Assembly: GCA_020630355.1 (NCBI GenBank)
Contig: JAHDBO010000089.1
Span: 1 to 7,722, forward strand
Reading direction: 5' to 3'
From: Saprospiraceae bacterium
Lineage (GTDB): Bacteria > Bacteroidota > Bacteroidia > Chitinophagales > Saprospiraceae
DNA length: 7,722 nucleotides
Shown: positions 1 to 6,343 of the stretch, piece after piece
How the letters are laid out: the number at the start of each line of letters is the position of its first letter
Numbering within the stretch: the stretch's first letter is position 1
Program-made: the position numbers and the translations under genes
Notes under the pieces: generated by a model
Database searches by the model: none
What the model was told of the DNA's origin: nothing
The model's input: only the letters and a program-made list of their open reading frames with translations

Positions 1-797
1 ATGAAAGGACATCCTTGAGTAACGTCTGATTTCAACCAACCAGAACCATCATTCACCCTAATCGCTGTATTAGTAGCATCAGGACACTGTAAGTTCATAC
101 CAAAAGAAGTATCATTATTATTACAACCCAATCCAGGTCCAGGCACTGTGGTAGGTCCTGCACCATAGGTGCGAGCGCCAAAAATAGATGTTCCAGTTGG
201 GTGTCCTGGAGGCAAACCTGTGGTACTTCCTCCTTCTACATACAATGACGGAGATTCGTAAACTGGACCAACAGCACCATCACTCTCGGTACCAGCTAAT
301 GCCACAGGAGAAGAATAAGAACCTCTACCTTTATATACCCAATACAAATCAGCCCCATCCAAACTCGGTAAGCCTTCTGAAGAAGCATCGAGCGCAGTAG
401 CGGGTGGTGCAGTCGCATTAGCTTCTCCGTCAAAATAGGTACTGGCTGTAATACCTGTAATATCCGCTGTTTGACCACCACCACCTTTAGCAACAATTAC
501 AATGTCTATAGAGGTAACATTACTTGGGAATAGAAATGTACAGAATCCTGTACCATCGCAATCCATTTCAGTAAGATTGGCAGGCCAACTACTATCATCA
601 GATGCGGGCAAAGTACCTCCCGAAAGGGTTTCATTGAAATAGTGAATACCGATTGGGCCTGTCCAACCAGAAGGAGTCTGAAAAGAAATGACAATTTGTG
701 AGTTTCCTATTGCAAGGAATCCCATTGTTAAAACAAAAGTCAACATCAATTGCTTGAATTGTTGTTGAAAAGTCGAATTTGTAATTCTTTGTTTCAT
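1..797 (-). CDS. Secreted protein with N-terminal CBM26-like starch-binding module (3' end outside window)
   Basis: An open frame reads leftwards from an ATG at 797 without a stop to the window edge, giving 265 visible residues. Residues 1-34 look like a signal peptide: a polar basic start (MKQRIT), a hydrophobic stretch at about 17-30 (LMLTFVLTMGFLAI), then GNSQ. Residues about 37-115 fit the starch-binding module 26 pattern: FQTPSGW at 39-45, an IHYFN strand at 51-55, a tryptophan plus proline (WP, 71-72), then a beta strand (SIDIVIVAKG) leading into GGGGQTADI at 105-113. CBM26 modules typically end with such a G-x-QT-x-D/I signature. Residues 116-265 are rich in Gly, Ser, Thr and Pro, with cysteines at 225, 238 and 263, and match no family I recognise. 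The protein is presumably exported and may bind alpha-glucan; a catalytic domain or T9SS tail could lie beyond the left edge. The CBM26 call is from motif recall, not alignment. No Shine-Dalgarno site is evident, and the start is chosen because it directly precedes the signal peptide. Confidence 0.75.
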   Translation of the reverse strand, partial: MKQRITNSTFQQQFKQLMLTFVLTMGFLAIGNSQIVISFQTPSGWTGPIGIHYFNETLSGGTLPASDDSSWPANLTEMDCDGTGFCTFLFPSNVTSIDIVIVAKGGGGQTADITGITASTYFDGEANATAPPATALDASSEGLPSLDGADLYWVYKGRGSYSSPVALAGTESDGAVGPVYESPSLYVEGGSTTGLPPGHPTGTSIFGARTYGAGPTTVPGPGLGCNNNDTSFGMNLQCPDATNTAIRVNDGSGWLKSDVTQGCPF

Positions 798-801
798 AGT
801 T
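788..801 (-). repeat. 14-bp direct repeat, copy 1 (over the CBM26-like gene start)
   Basis: On the minus strand this reads AACTATGAAACAAA and spans the ATG at 797. An identical 14-mer lies 154 bp upstream at 942-955. Similarity stops shortly after on both sides. Confidence 0.6.
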
Positions 802-1167
802 ATGAATTTTAGCAGTTAAAATGAAGTTTAAAAGTGGTTGATTTAATACAAGGCAATAAAGAGCATCGGCTTGGTAAACACCATAGCCCCTAATTGCTTG
901 ACTTATTGAAAGAGAAACTTAATTATCTAATTATCAATACGTTTGTTTCATAGTTTCTCGTGCCTATAGAATTAGTGATTTAATTTTAACAATATTTATT
1001 CTAAACCCCTAATTCCCTTAAATGACTTTGCTAATTTAAGTAAAGAATCAAAACAAAATGCTGCTTTTCAAGTAAAAATCACTAAAAAAACTACGAAAAC
1101 GTTATCGTAATAGCATATTATTTCGCTCTGACAGCCCCTAAATCGCAAATCGCCATAGATAAACGAA
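798..1167. other. Long AT-rich leader/intergenic region upstream of the CBM26-like gene
   Basis: About 370 bp with no convincing gene on either strand. It presumably holds the promoter and 5' leader of the leftward secreted-protein gene. On the minus strand I find no exact match to the Bacteroidota -7 element TAnnTTTG. The region contains a 14-bp duplicate of the downstream gene's start (942-955) and three spaced copies of an AATTAGGGG-like motif (887-895, 1006-1014, 1135-1143), each described separately. Confidence 0.6.
942..955 (-). repeat. 14-bp direct repeat, copy 2 (opens a five-codon mini-ORF)
   Basis: This is the identical AACTATGAAACAAA on the minus strand, with its ATG at 951. From there a frame MKQTY runs to a TGA ending at 934. 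It may be a decayed copy of the downstream gene start, a leader peptide, or chance in AT-rich DNA; the sequence alone does not decide. Confidence 0.5.
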
Positions 1168-1200
1168 AACGGGCTTATGAGATAATCTCATAAGCCCGTT
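1168..1200 (-). terminator. Rho-independent terminator of the TPR gene
   Basis: A perfect inverted repeat: 16 bases (1168-1183, AACGGGCTTATGAGAT) pair with 1185-1200 around a single central base, so in practice a stem of about 15 bp with a 3-base loop. On the minus strand the stem is followed by a T-rich run (TTTTCGTTTATC, counting from the stem's end). It begins 32 bases past the TAG stop of the TPR gene and separates that gene from the secreted-protein gene. Confidence 0.88.
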
Positions 1201-1232
1201 CAAAGTCTTTAACAAATTATGATGGATACTGA

Positions 1233-1925
1233 CTACATCTTCGCCGCTACTCGTGCAATAAACTTGTCGATAGAAGCCGCTTCATTTGAATTTGGATAAT
1301 TAGATTTAATCCTATCATAAGCTGCCCTTGCCTTAGAAAAGTTTTCTTGTTTTTCGTACAACATCCCCAACTTGAACAAGTAATAAGGAGCTGTCATATC
1401 ATTGTCCACCGCATTAGCTGCTTTATTATAATAAGATACAGCAGCGTCCATATCTCCCTTCTCGGAGTATGCATCCCCCAACATTCCATTTTTCATGGCA
1501 GGGGTAATCTTACCATCTGCGTTGTAATCTTTAAGATAATCTATGGCTACGTCAAAATCGCCCATATTCAAGTAGGCCGCCCCTGCGTAATAATGAGCAA
1601 GATTAGCAGCACTTGTTCCTGGATAATCAGAAATAATGTCCACGAAACCTTTCATGTTATTACCGGGATTGACCAATGCCAATGCAAAAGAATCTTTTTC
1701 AAATTGTTCTTGTGCCTTGTACATTTGCTCAGCTGCTTCTTTTTCCAAGGGTTCTAGGTACATATACTTGTACGCAAAATACCCTCCTATCAAAAGTACC
1801 AGGGCAACTAATAAGCCAAAAATCAAATTGCTATTGGACTCTACAAAGCCTTCCGCTTGGCTCTTAGCTCCTTCTAAATCCACAAGTAATTCTTCTTGCT
1901 CTTTTGTTTTCTTTCTTTTTGCCAT
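1233..1925 (-). CDS. Membrane-anchored tetratricopeptide-repeat (TPR) protein, YfgM-like
   Basis: This 230-residue protein has a charged cytoplasmic N-terminus (MAKRKKTKEQ), one transmembrane segment at about 33-53 (NLIFGLLVALVLLIGGYFAY), and a soluble C-terminal part made of TPR helices. Repeats are visible at about 106-137 (NLAHYYAGAAYLNMGDFDVAIDYL), 144-172 (NGMLGDAYSEKGDMDAAVSYY) and 179-212 (APYYLFKLGMLYEKQENFSKARAAY). The single N-terminal anchor followed by an exported TPR domain is the layout of the YfgM family, whose E. coli member associates with the Sec translocon and periplasmic chaperones; that role is only suggested here. From general knowledge, Bacteroidota often keep such a TPR gene close to recF; here pdhA and the lipase lie between them. 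The gene lies between two terminators, so it is probably transcribed alone. The ATG at 1925 gives the expected short basic N-terminus before the membrane segment. Confidence 0.88.
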   Translation of the reverse strand: MAKRKKTKEQEELLVDLEGAKSQAEGFVESNSNLIFGLLVALVLLIGGYFAYKYMYLEPLEKEAAEQMYKAQEQFEKDSFALALVNPGNNMKGFVDIISDYPGTSAANLAHYYAGAAYLNMGDFDVAIDYLKDYNADGKITPAMKNGMLGDAYSEKGDMDAAVSYYNKAANAVDNDMTAPYYLFKLGMLYEKQENFSKARAAYDRIKSNYPNSNEAASIDKFIARVAAKM

Positions 1926-1940
1926 TTTCTAAAATTTTGG

Positions 1941-1948
1941 CAAAAATA
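1941..1948 (-). promoter_or_regulatory. Candidate Bacteroidota -7 promoter element of the TPR gene
   Basis: The minus strand reads TATTTTTG, a match to the Bacteroidota housekeeping -7 consensus TAnnTTTG, 15 bases ahead of the ATG. No clear -33 TTTG partner is present, and the implied leader would be very short. A separate promoter is expected because a terminator (2014-2049) isolates this gene from pdhA. Confidence 0.25.
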
Positions 1949-2013
1949 ACAAACAATCATTCTTTTTATAGGCTTTTCTTGATTATTTACTGCTTAGTGC
2001 ATATTAACACATC

Positions 2014-2049
2014 AAAAAAGGCTGATACTCGTGAGTATCAGCCTTTTTT
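2014..2049 (-). terminator. Terminator of pdhA, symmetric and possibly active in both directions
   Basis: A perfect inverted repeat: 11 bases GGCTGATACTC (2020-2030) pair with GAGTATCAGCC (2033-2043) around a two-base centre, and the arms extend through A6 on the left and T6 or more on the right. Either strand therefore reads hairpin plus U-tract. It lies 18 bases beyond the pdhA stop codon and 88 bases ahead of the TPR gene start, ending the pdhA transcript. Confidence 0.92.
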
Positions 2050-2067
2050 TCTTCCATTTTCACCTTT

Positions 2068-3081
2068 CTAATCTTTTATGAAAGGATAGTCTTCTTGCAA
2101 ATAATTGTCTGTGAATAATTCCACAGCAGCATTTGGTAGAGGAGATTTTTCCGCAAAGTCCAACGCTTCCTCTACTTCTACCTTGATTGCGTCCTTGATT
2201 GCTTTGATTTCGGCTTCGCTTGCTAATCCTTCTTCAAGTATTTTTTTCTCCGCCATTTTCACAGGATCAATATCTCTATACTGCTTCACCTCTTCCTTAG
2301 TCCTGTATTTCCCTGGGTCAGAAACAGAATGTCCTTTGTATCTGTAGGTTCTTAATTCTAAAAAATAAGGACCTTTTCCTGCCCGAATGTGTGCAGCTGC
2401 CCTTTTGATAGCCTCGTGCGTTTCCTCTACGCTCATTGCATCCACCGATTCGCTGGGCATGTCAAAGGCCAATCCTATCTTGGTCAAATCTGTCACATTA
2501 CTAGTACGTTCAACAGAAGTCCCCATTGCGTAGCCATTGTTTTCGACCATATAAAGTACAGGTAAATTCCAAGCCATTGCCATATTGAACGCTTCGAATA
2601 AAGCACCTTGCCTAGCAGCTCCATCTCCAAACATGGTGACAGAAATATCATCCGTTCCTTTGTATTTTTCAGCAAAAGCTATGCCTGTCCCAATTGGGAT
2701 TTGAGCCCCCACGATGCCATTACCACCAAAAAACCTTTTCTCTTTGGAGAAAAAATGCATGGACCCCCCCTTGCCCTTCACACAGCCATCAATTTTGCCA
2801 AACAATTCAGCCATTAGCGATTTTGTTTCCATCCCTCTCGAAATGGCAGTACCATGACAACGGTAAGCCGTAGCAACCGCATCACTTGGTCTTAACGCAG
2901 TAGTCATAGCTGCTCCAATAGCTTCTTGACCTATATAAACATGACAGAAACCTCGTATCTTTTGTTGGCCATAAGCCATTAATACTTTCTCTTCGAACCG
3001 TCTTATCCGCAGCATGGTTTCGTACCATCCGAGATAGGTTTCTTTACTGTATTTCGTCTTCTTCTTTACCGCTGTGGCCAT
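2068..3081 (-). CDS. pdhA: Pyruvate dehydrogenase E1 component, alpha subunit
   Basis: The 337-residue product is the thiamine-diphosphate-binding alpha subunit of the E1 heterotetramer. With E1 beta it decarboxylates pyruvate and passes the acetyl group to the E2 lipoyl domain, feeding acetyl-CoA to the TCA cycle in the cytoplasm. The ThDP/Mg motif is complete, from GDG at 152-154 to NN at 181-182. Other family marks are RRFEEK (27-32), YIGQEA (49-54), the YRCHG histidine (H76), KGKGGSMH (102-109), and the active-site loop YRYKGHSVSDP (247-256). That loop matches the phosphorylation loop of mitochondrial E1 alpha; its second-site serine is replaced by a one-residue-shorter PGKYR. Length is normal for the short bacterial/mitochondrial-type alpha subunit. 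No E1 beta or E2 gene is adjacent, and a strong terminator follows directly, so it appears monocistronic here. A branched-chain 2-oxoacid E1 alpha is the main alternative, but the motifs fit PdhA better. The ATG at 3081 leaves a short lysine-rich lead-in. Confidence 0.95.
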   Translation of the reverse strand: MATAVKKKTKYSKETYLGWYETMLRIRRFEEKVLMAYGQQKIRGFCHVYIGQEAIGAAMTTALRPSDAVATAYRCHGTAISRGMETKSLMAELFGKIDGCVKGKGGSMHFFSKEKRFFGGNGIVGAQIPIGTGIAFAEKYKGTDDISVTMFGDGAARQGALFEAFNMAMAWNLPVLYMVENNGYAMGTSVERTSNVTDLTKIGLAFDMPSESVDAMSVEETHEAIKRAAAHIRAGKGPYFLELRTYRYKGHSVSDPGKYRTKEEVKQYRDIDPVKMAEKKILEEGLASEAEIKAIKDAIKVEVEEALDFAEKSPLPNAAVELFTDNYLQEDYPFIKD

Positions 3082-3396
3082 CTGTTAGAATTTCAGAATT
3101 TTAATGAAAAATGTTTACACATCGTTTAAAAAACAATCCAATTAGCGAATCTTCGCTTGGTATCTTCTTAATCTGAATATAAAGATAGGAAGCTCCTTTC
3201 AATTTCATAAAAAAAATAACGAAAGGCTCGAAATTGTTCAAGGAAGGAAGTATTATTTTCAAAACAATAGTAAGAATAGTAGTCTGTCATACAAATATCC
3301 AACATTAAAACATTATAAAAACATAATTTTTTATCTACTTTTACCAGTCACTTTTTTTAAAAAATCAAAGACTTAATTGTAAATAAACCTTGTTTT
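3082..3396. other. Divergent intergenic region between pdhA and the lipase gene
   Basis: A 315-bp AT-rich spacer from which pdhA (leftward) and the lipase (rightward) are transcribed, so both promoters should lie here. I find no exact TAnnTTTG on either strand; the nearest plus-strand variant is TACTTTTA at about 3335-3342. A small palindrome AGCGAATCTTCGCT (3144-3157) and a T7A6 run (3352-3364) are present without clear function. No gene is seen. Confidence 0.6.
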
Positions 3397-6234
3397 ATGA
3401 AAACACGACTACTGCAGGTACTACTACTGTTTCTTTTCACTTTTGCTACAAGCAATATGATGCTTGCCCAAACGGGTGATTGTCCTTACCCGGTTATTTT
3501 CATTCATGGTCTGGATTCGGACGGCACTGCTTTTGACCCAACCATGAACAATGGGGGCTTTTCGGGGATTTGGGGAGCCCGTTCAGATTATTTCTTTGCT
3601 GTGCCCAATAGCTGGGAAGACCAAGAAGATGACATCAGGGGAAACGACGGTGTGTTCCAAGATAACGGTAGAGACGATGATGTACAGTGGATATTCGATA
3701 ACGAAAATAATGTTTTAGCGGCCGGATGTATCTATGCCATCAACTTTAAGAATGATGTCAACAACCACGTCATAGATAGATGGGCAGATGGTGCGCCTGA
3801 CGATGGGTCTATATGGACTGGTGCTTCCGCCAACAATGAAGCAGCCATCCTCAAACAAGGCTATGCGCTGAAACAAGCCATCAAAGCTGTATTGGCTGCC
3901 AACCCTACAAAGGATAAGGTCGTTCTAGTCGGTCATTCTATGGGTGGGCTGTGTACTAGGGAATACCTTCAAAGGACTCAAGGCGGGGCTCCTAGATGGT
4001 GGGTTGACCCAAGCAGCCCAGATGGGCACAAGGTCAAAAGAGTGCTGACAATCGGCACACCGCATAGAGGAAGCAACACTTTTGACTTTTTAAGTCTTAA
4101 AGGAGAGCAAGAAGGAGACCCAACTGAAAGAAGTGGAGAAAGGACGAATAGTCGTATTCCAAATATATGGAGTGAAGCCGTTAGGGATTTGCGTTATGAA
4201 GTTGATTGTAAGGGTTGGTTCTGTTCAATGCCTGGCCCTTATTTGTTTGGAGGAAAAGAGGATGATATTGAAAATGATTATTTCAGCGAAGATGTCAACT
4301 GTGATGGAAATGAAGATGATACAATAGTGGGTATCAATGATGAAAGTAACGGATTTAACGGTACTTCAGACAACCCAAATATGCCCTTACCAATGAATAT
4401 CAGATATACTTATTATGTCTCTAATGTCACTGGAGGTGCGCTATCCACTTGTAAATACAAAAATTACGGTTGTGCTGGCGATGCAGTAGTTGATGACCAG
4501 CGACAATGGATTTATTCGGGCGGACAAGGAAGAACGGAAGATTACGTGGACGGTCTTAGCATCCCCGTACCCAACGATGGCGTTCCCCATCGATTGACAG
4601 ATAGGGTCACTAGTCAAAACAGAACAGACCACCTACAACAGACAGGCGATATTAACTACCACATTTCGGGGATGGACGAAGGAGACTACCCTGAGCACGC
4701 TTGGAAAATCAATTTTGACGGGGGCAAGTTTGCAGGTATTGTTCAAATGCCACCAGATTTGAGACCTACCGACGGCAATAGAGCTGCCAATCAAGATAAA
4801 GACTGGTACTACTTTGATGTGCCCAATAATATGATGGGAATGAAAATCACTGTCAGACCGAATGTCAATAGATCTGGCCGTATAGATGTGTACAAAAACC
4901 CTGCTGCTTATGAGCAAGGAAATTCTGCCACTAACTTGACTTTTGGTACTGGTACTACAAGTGACCAAGTTATCAAAGTAATTGGTTGCTTGGGGGCAGG
5001 AGAAAGATACTATGTAAGGGTGCAGCACGACGGTATCAGCAGAACGGATTGGAGTACACCATTTACGATTGAGGCTTCTAGCCTGCCTGTCGAAATCCCT
5101 ACCGCTGTAGGCGTTTATACCGCTACTGGCGAAACCACGGATGATGCCGGTTGGACGCACTATTGGAAAGATGCTTCTGCTTCTCCGGTGACCACCAACG
5201 ATTTATTGTTATTATCTATTAAAAAAGATGGAACGGCAGTTATCAGCCCATCTGAAGTCAAACATGGCGTGACCGGTGTCGGTGGATACCTCGACATGTC
5301 ATCAACCGACTATGCAGTGAGCAGAGGGACGGGATATTATGTGATGAATAGATATTGGGATGTCACGCCAAGCACTCAACCTGGTGGTGCTGGGGTTGAT
5401 GTGAAGTTTTATTATAAAAATTATGATTACAACGACGTTGCCAATCAAGTGAATAGCGTTGGAGGAGCGATTGTATCGCCTGCGGATTTGGAATTTTACA
5501 AATTCGATACCAATGCCGGTATTGACCCCAATCCAGCGAATGGACATATAGGAGGAAACGCCACAAATTTCTTGATTCCAGCTCATATCAACGCAACTTG
5601 TGTAACAGAAGAATATGCTGAAATGCACGTGACCGGCTTCTCTGGCGGCGGCGGTGGCGGCGGCGGCGGCGGTCTCCCCGTTGATTTAATCGCTTTTGAT
5701 GGAGAAAGAAATGGCCGCCAAATTGATTTAATGTGGACAACAGCATCCGAATCCAATACGTCTCACTTCGAGGTTGAAAAAGGTGCCGGTTCTTTGAGGT
5801 TTGAGCAAATCGGTAAAAAAGAAGCTGCTGGTGAATCTTCTACTGAGATTGCTTATTCTTTTGTCGATACTGAGCCTGTAGCTGGTTCTAATTATTATCG
5901 ATTGAGAATGGTTGACCTAGATGGTTCTTTTGAATATTCAAATGTCATTGAAGTTGCTTTCAACATCAAAAAAGCAATCGAAATATTGGCTTTGCGCCCT
6001 GTTCCCGTGAAGAATACGCTAAACGTTGACTTCACTTCAAATAGAAATGCCACTACCAATGTAATAGTAGTAGATGCACTTGGAAGACAAGTTTTCCATC
6101 AAGAAATACAAGCTCAAGCCGGTGCTAACAACTTACAAATCGATATGAACGATTTCTCTAATGGTGTTTACTTCTTACAAATAGTAAGACCTCAAGACAA
6201 TGTACACCAAGTACAGAAATTCTCAAAGCAGTAG
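3397..6234 (+). CDS. Secreted multidomain lipase/esterase-like alpha/beta-hydrolase with T9SS type A sorting domain
   Basis: This 945-residue protein starts with a signal peptide (hydrophobic 5-18, likely cleaved near LAQ, 23-25). The hydrolase domain spans about 29-440. It has an oxyanion-type HGLDSDG (37-43), the nucleophile elbow GHSMG (179-183, Ser181), and GTPHRGS (220-226), as in lipases and PGAP1-like esterases. The acid and histidine are less certain: Asp362, Asp367 or Asp394, and His434 in EHAW, are candidates. An acidic insert at about 285-325 carries a calcium-loop-like DxNxDGxxD (299-307). Residues about 455-560 resemble a pre-peptidase C-terminal beta-sandwich (DKDWYYFDVP). Residues 570-749 form another beta-rich module (GWTHYWKD, VMNRYWDVTP). 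A ten-glycine linker (750-759) follows. Next comes a Bacteroidota module at 760-855 (LPVDLIAF, LMWTTASE, YYRLRMVDLDG). The T9SS type A domain is at about 862-945, with NGVYFLQI at 922-929. It is predicted to be exported through Sec and T9SS to the surface or medium to hydrolyse esters; the substrate is unknown. A terminator follows the TAG. Confidence 0.9.
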   Translation: MKTRLLQVLLLFLFTFATSNMMLAQTGDCPYPVIFIHGLDSDGTAFDPTMNNGGFSGIWGARSDYFFAVPNSWEDQEDDIRGNDGVFQDNGRDDDVQWIFDNENNVLAAGCIYAINFKNDVNNHVIDRWADGAPDDGSIWTGASANNEAAILKQGYALKQAIKAVLAANPTKDKVVLVGHSMGGLCTREYLQRTQGGAPRWWVDPSSPDGHKVKRVLTIGTPHRGSNTFDFLSLKGEQEGDPTERSGERTNSRIPNIWSEAVRDLRYEVDCKGWFCSMPGPYLFGGKEDDIENDYFSEDVNCDGNEDDTIVGINDESNGFNGTSDNPNMPLPMNIRYTYYVSNVTGGALSTCKYKNYGCAGDAVVDDQRQWIYSGGQGRTEDYVDGLSIPVPNDGVPHRLTDRVTSQNRTDHLQQTGDINYHISGMDEGDYPEHAWKINFDGGKFAGIVQMPPDLRPTDGNRAANQDKDWYYFDVPNNMMGMKITVRPNVNRSGRIDVYKNPAAYEQGNSATNLTFGTGTTSDQVIKVIGCLGAGERYYVRVQHDGISRTDWSTPFTIEASSLPVEIPTAVGVYTATGETTDDAGWTHYWKDASASPVTTNDLLLLSIKKDGTAVISPSEVKHGVTGVGGYLDMSSTDYAVSRGTGYYVMNRYWDVTPSTQPGGAGVDVKFYYKNYDYNDVANQVNSVGGAIVSPADLEFYKFDTNAGIDPNPANGHIGGNATNFLIPAHINATCVTEEYAEMHVTGFSGGGGGGGGGGLPVDLIAFDGERNGRQIDLMWTTASESNTSHFEVEKGAGSLRFEQIGKKEAAGESSTEIAYSFVDTEPVAGSNYYRLRMVDLDGSFEYSNVIEVAFNIKKAIEILALRPVPVKNTLNVDFTSNRNATTNVIVVDALGRQVFHQEIQAQAGANNLQIDMNDFSNGVYFLQIVRPQDNVHQVQKFSKQ
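5644..5673 (+). repeat. GGC/GGT trinucleotide repeat encoding a ten-glycine linker
   Basis: Ten consecutive glycine codons (eight GGC, two GGT, in the order three GGC, GGT, five GGC, GGT) make a near-perfect trinucleotide repeat within the lipase gene (residues 750-759). It joins the central beta module to the C-terminal Bacteroidota module. Length changes by whole triplets would keep the frame and only alter linker length. Confidence 0.9.
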
Positions 6235-6281
6235 AGACCCTTGGAGGTTATTTCTAATAACATCTATAATTAAATACTAAA

Positions 6282-6321
6282 ACAGAGCTAGCAGATTATA
6301 AAATCTGTTAGCTTTGTTTTT
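6282..6321 (+). terminator. Rho-independent terminator of the lipase gene
   Basis: Sixteen bases at 6282-6297 pair with 6302-6317 around the four-base loop ATAA. The stem has two G-U wobbles and no mismatches. A T-run follows at 6317-6321. It begins 47 bases past the lipase stop and ends 22 bases before the recF start. Confidence 0.85.
6309..6316 (+). promoter_or_regulatory. Candidate -7 promoter element for recF, inside the terminator stem
   Basis: TAGCTTTG is an exact match to the Bacteroidota -7 consensus TAnnTTTG and lies 27 bases ahead of the recF GTG, implying a leader of roughly 20 bases. It falls within the 3' arm of the lipase terminator. No good -33 TTTG is visible, so this may be chance. 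Confidence 0.3.
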
Positions 6322-6343
6322 ATATCAATTGTTATTTAAATAA

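Noticed and set aside
188..694. Short frames on both strands within 188-694.
   Set aside because: They are shadows of the minus-strand secreted-protein frame, which is open from 797 to the edge with a signal peptide and family motifs.
938..945. TACGTTTG on the plus strand, a match to the -7 consensus.
   Set aside because: It points towards the end of the TPR gene with no rightward gene downstream, and part of it belongs to the 14-bp repeat.
1347..1932. Plus-strand open frames of 63-136 codons over the TPR gene.
   Set aside because: They overlap a clear TPR coding frame and translate to Cys/Phe/Ile-rich sequence with no domain.
2764..2770. A seven-base C run (G7 in the coding strand) in pdhA as a possible phase-variation tract.
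   Set aside because: It encodes the conserved KGKGGSMH motif of a central metabolic enzyme; switching there is unlikely, and the frame is intact.
3144..3157. Palindrome AGCGAATCTTCGCT upstream of pdhA as an operator or hairpin.
   Set aside because: A six-base stem with a two-base centre is too short and single to support a call in AT-rich DNA.
3352..3364. T7A6 run ahead of the lipase start as a terminator or UP element.
   Set aside because: It has no GC stem and is the kind of A/T run common in such spacers.
4633..5160. A 175-codon open frame on the minus strand, opposite the lipase gene (others at 5302-5628 and 4441-4632).
   Set aside because: These lie wholly opposite a well-supported coding frame, have no recognisable domain and show the composition of an antisense reading.
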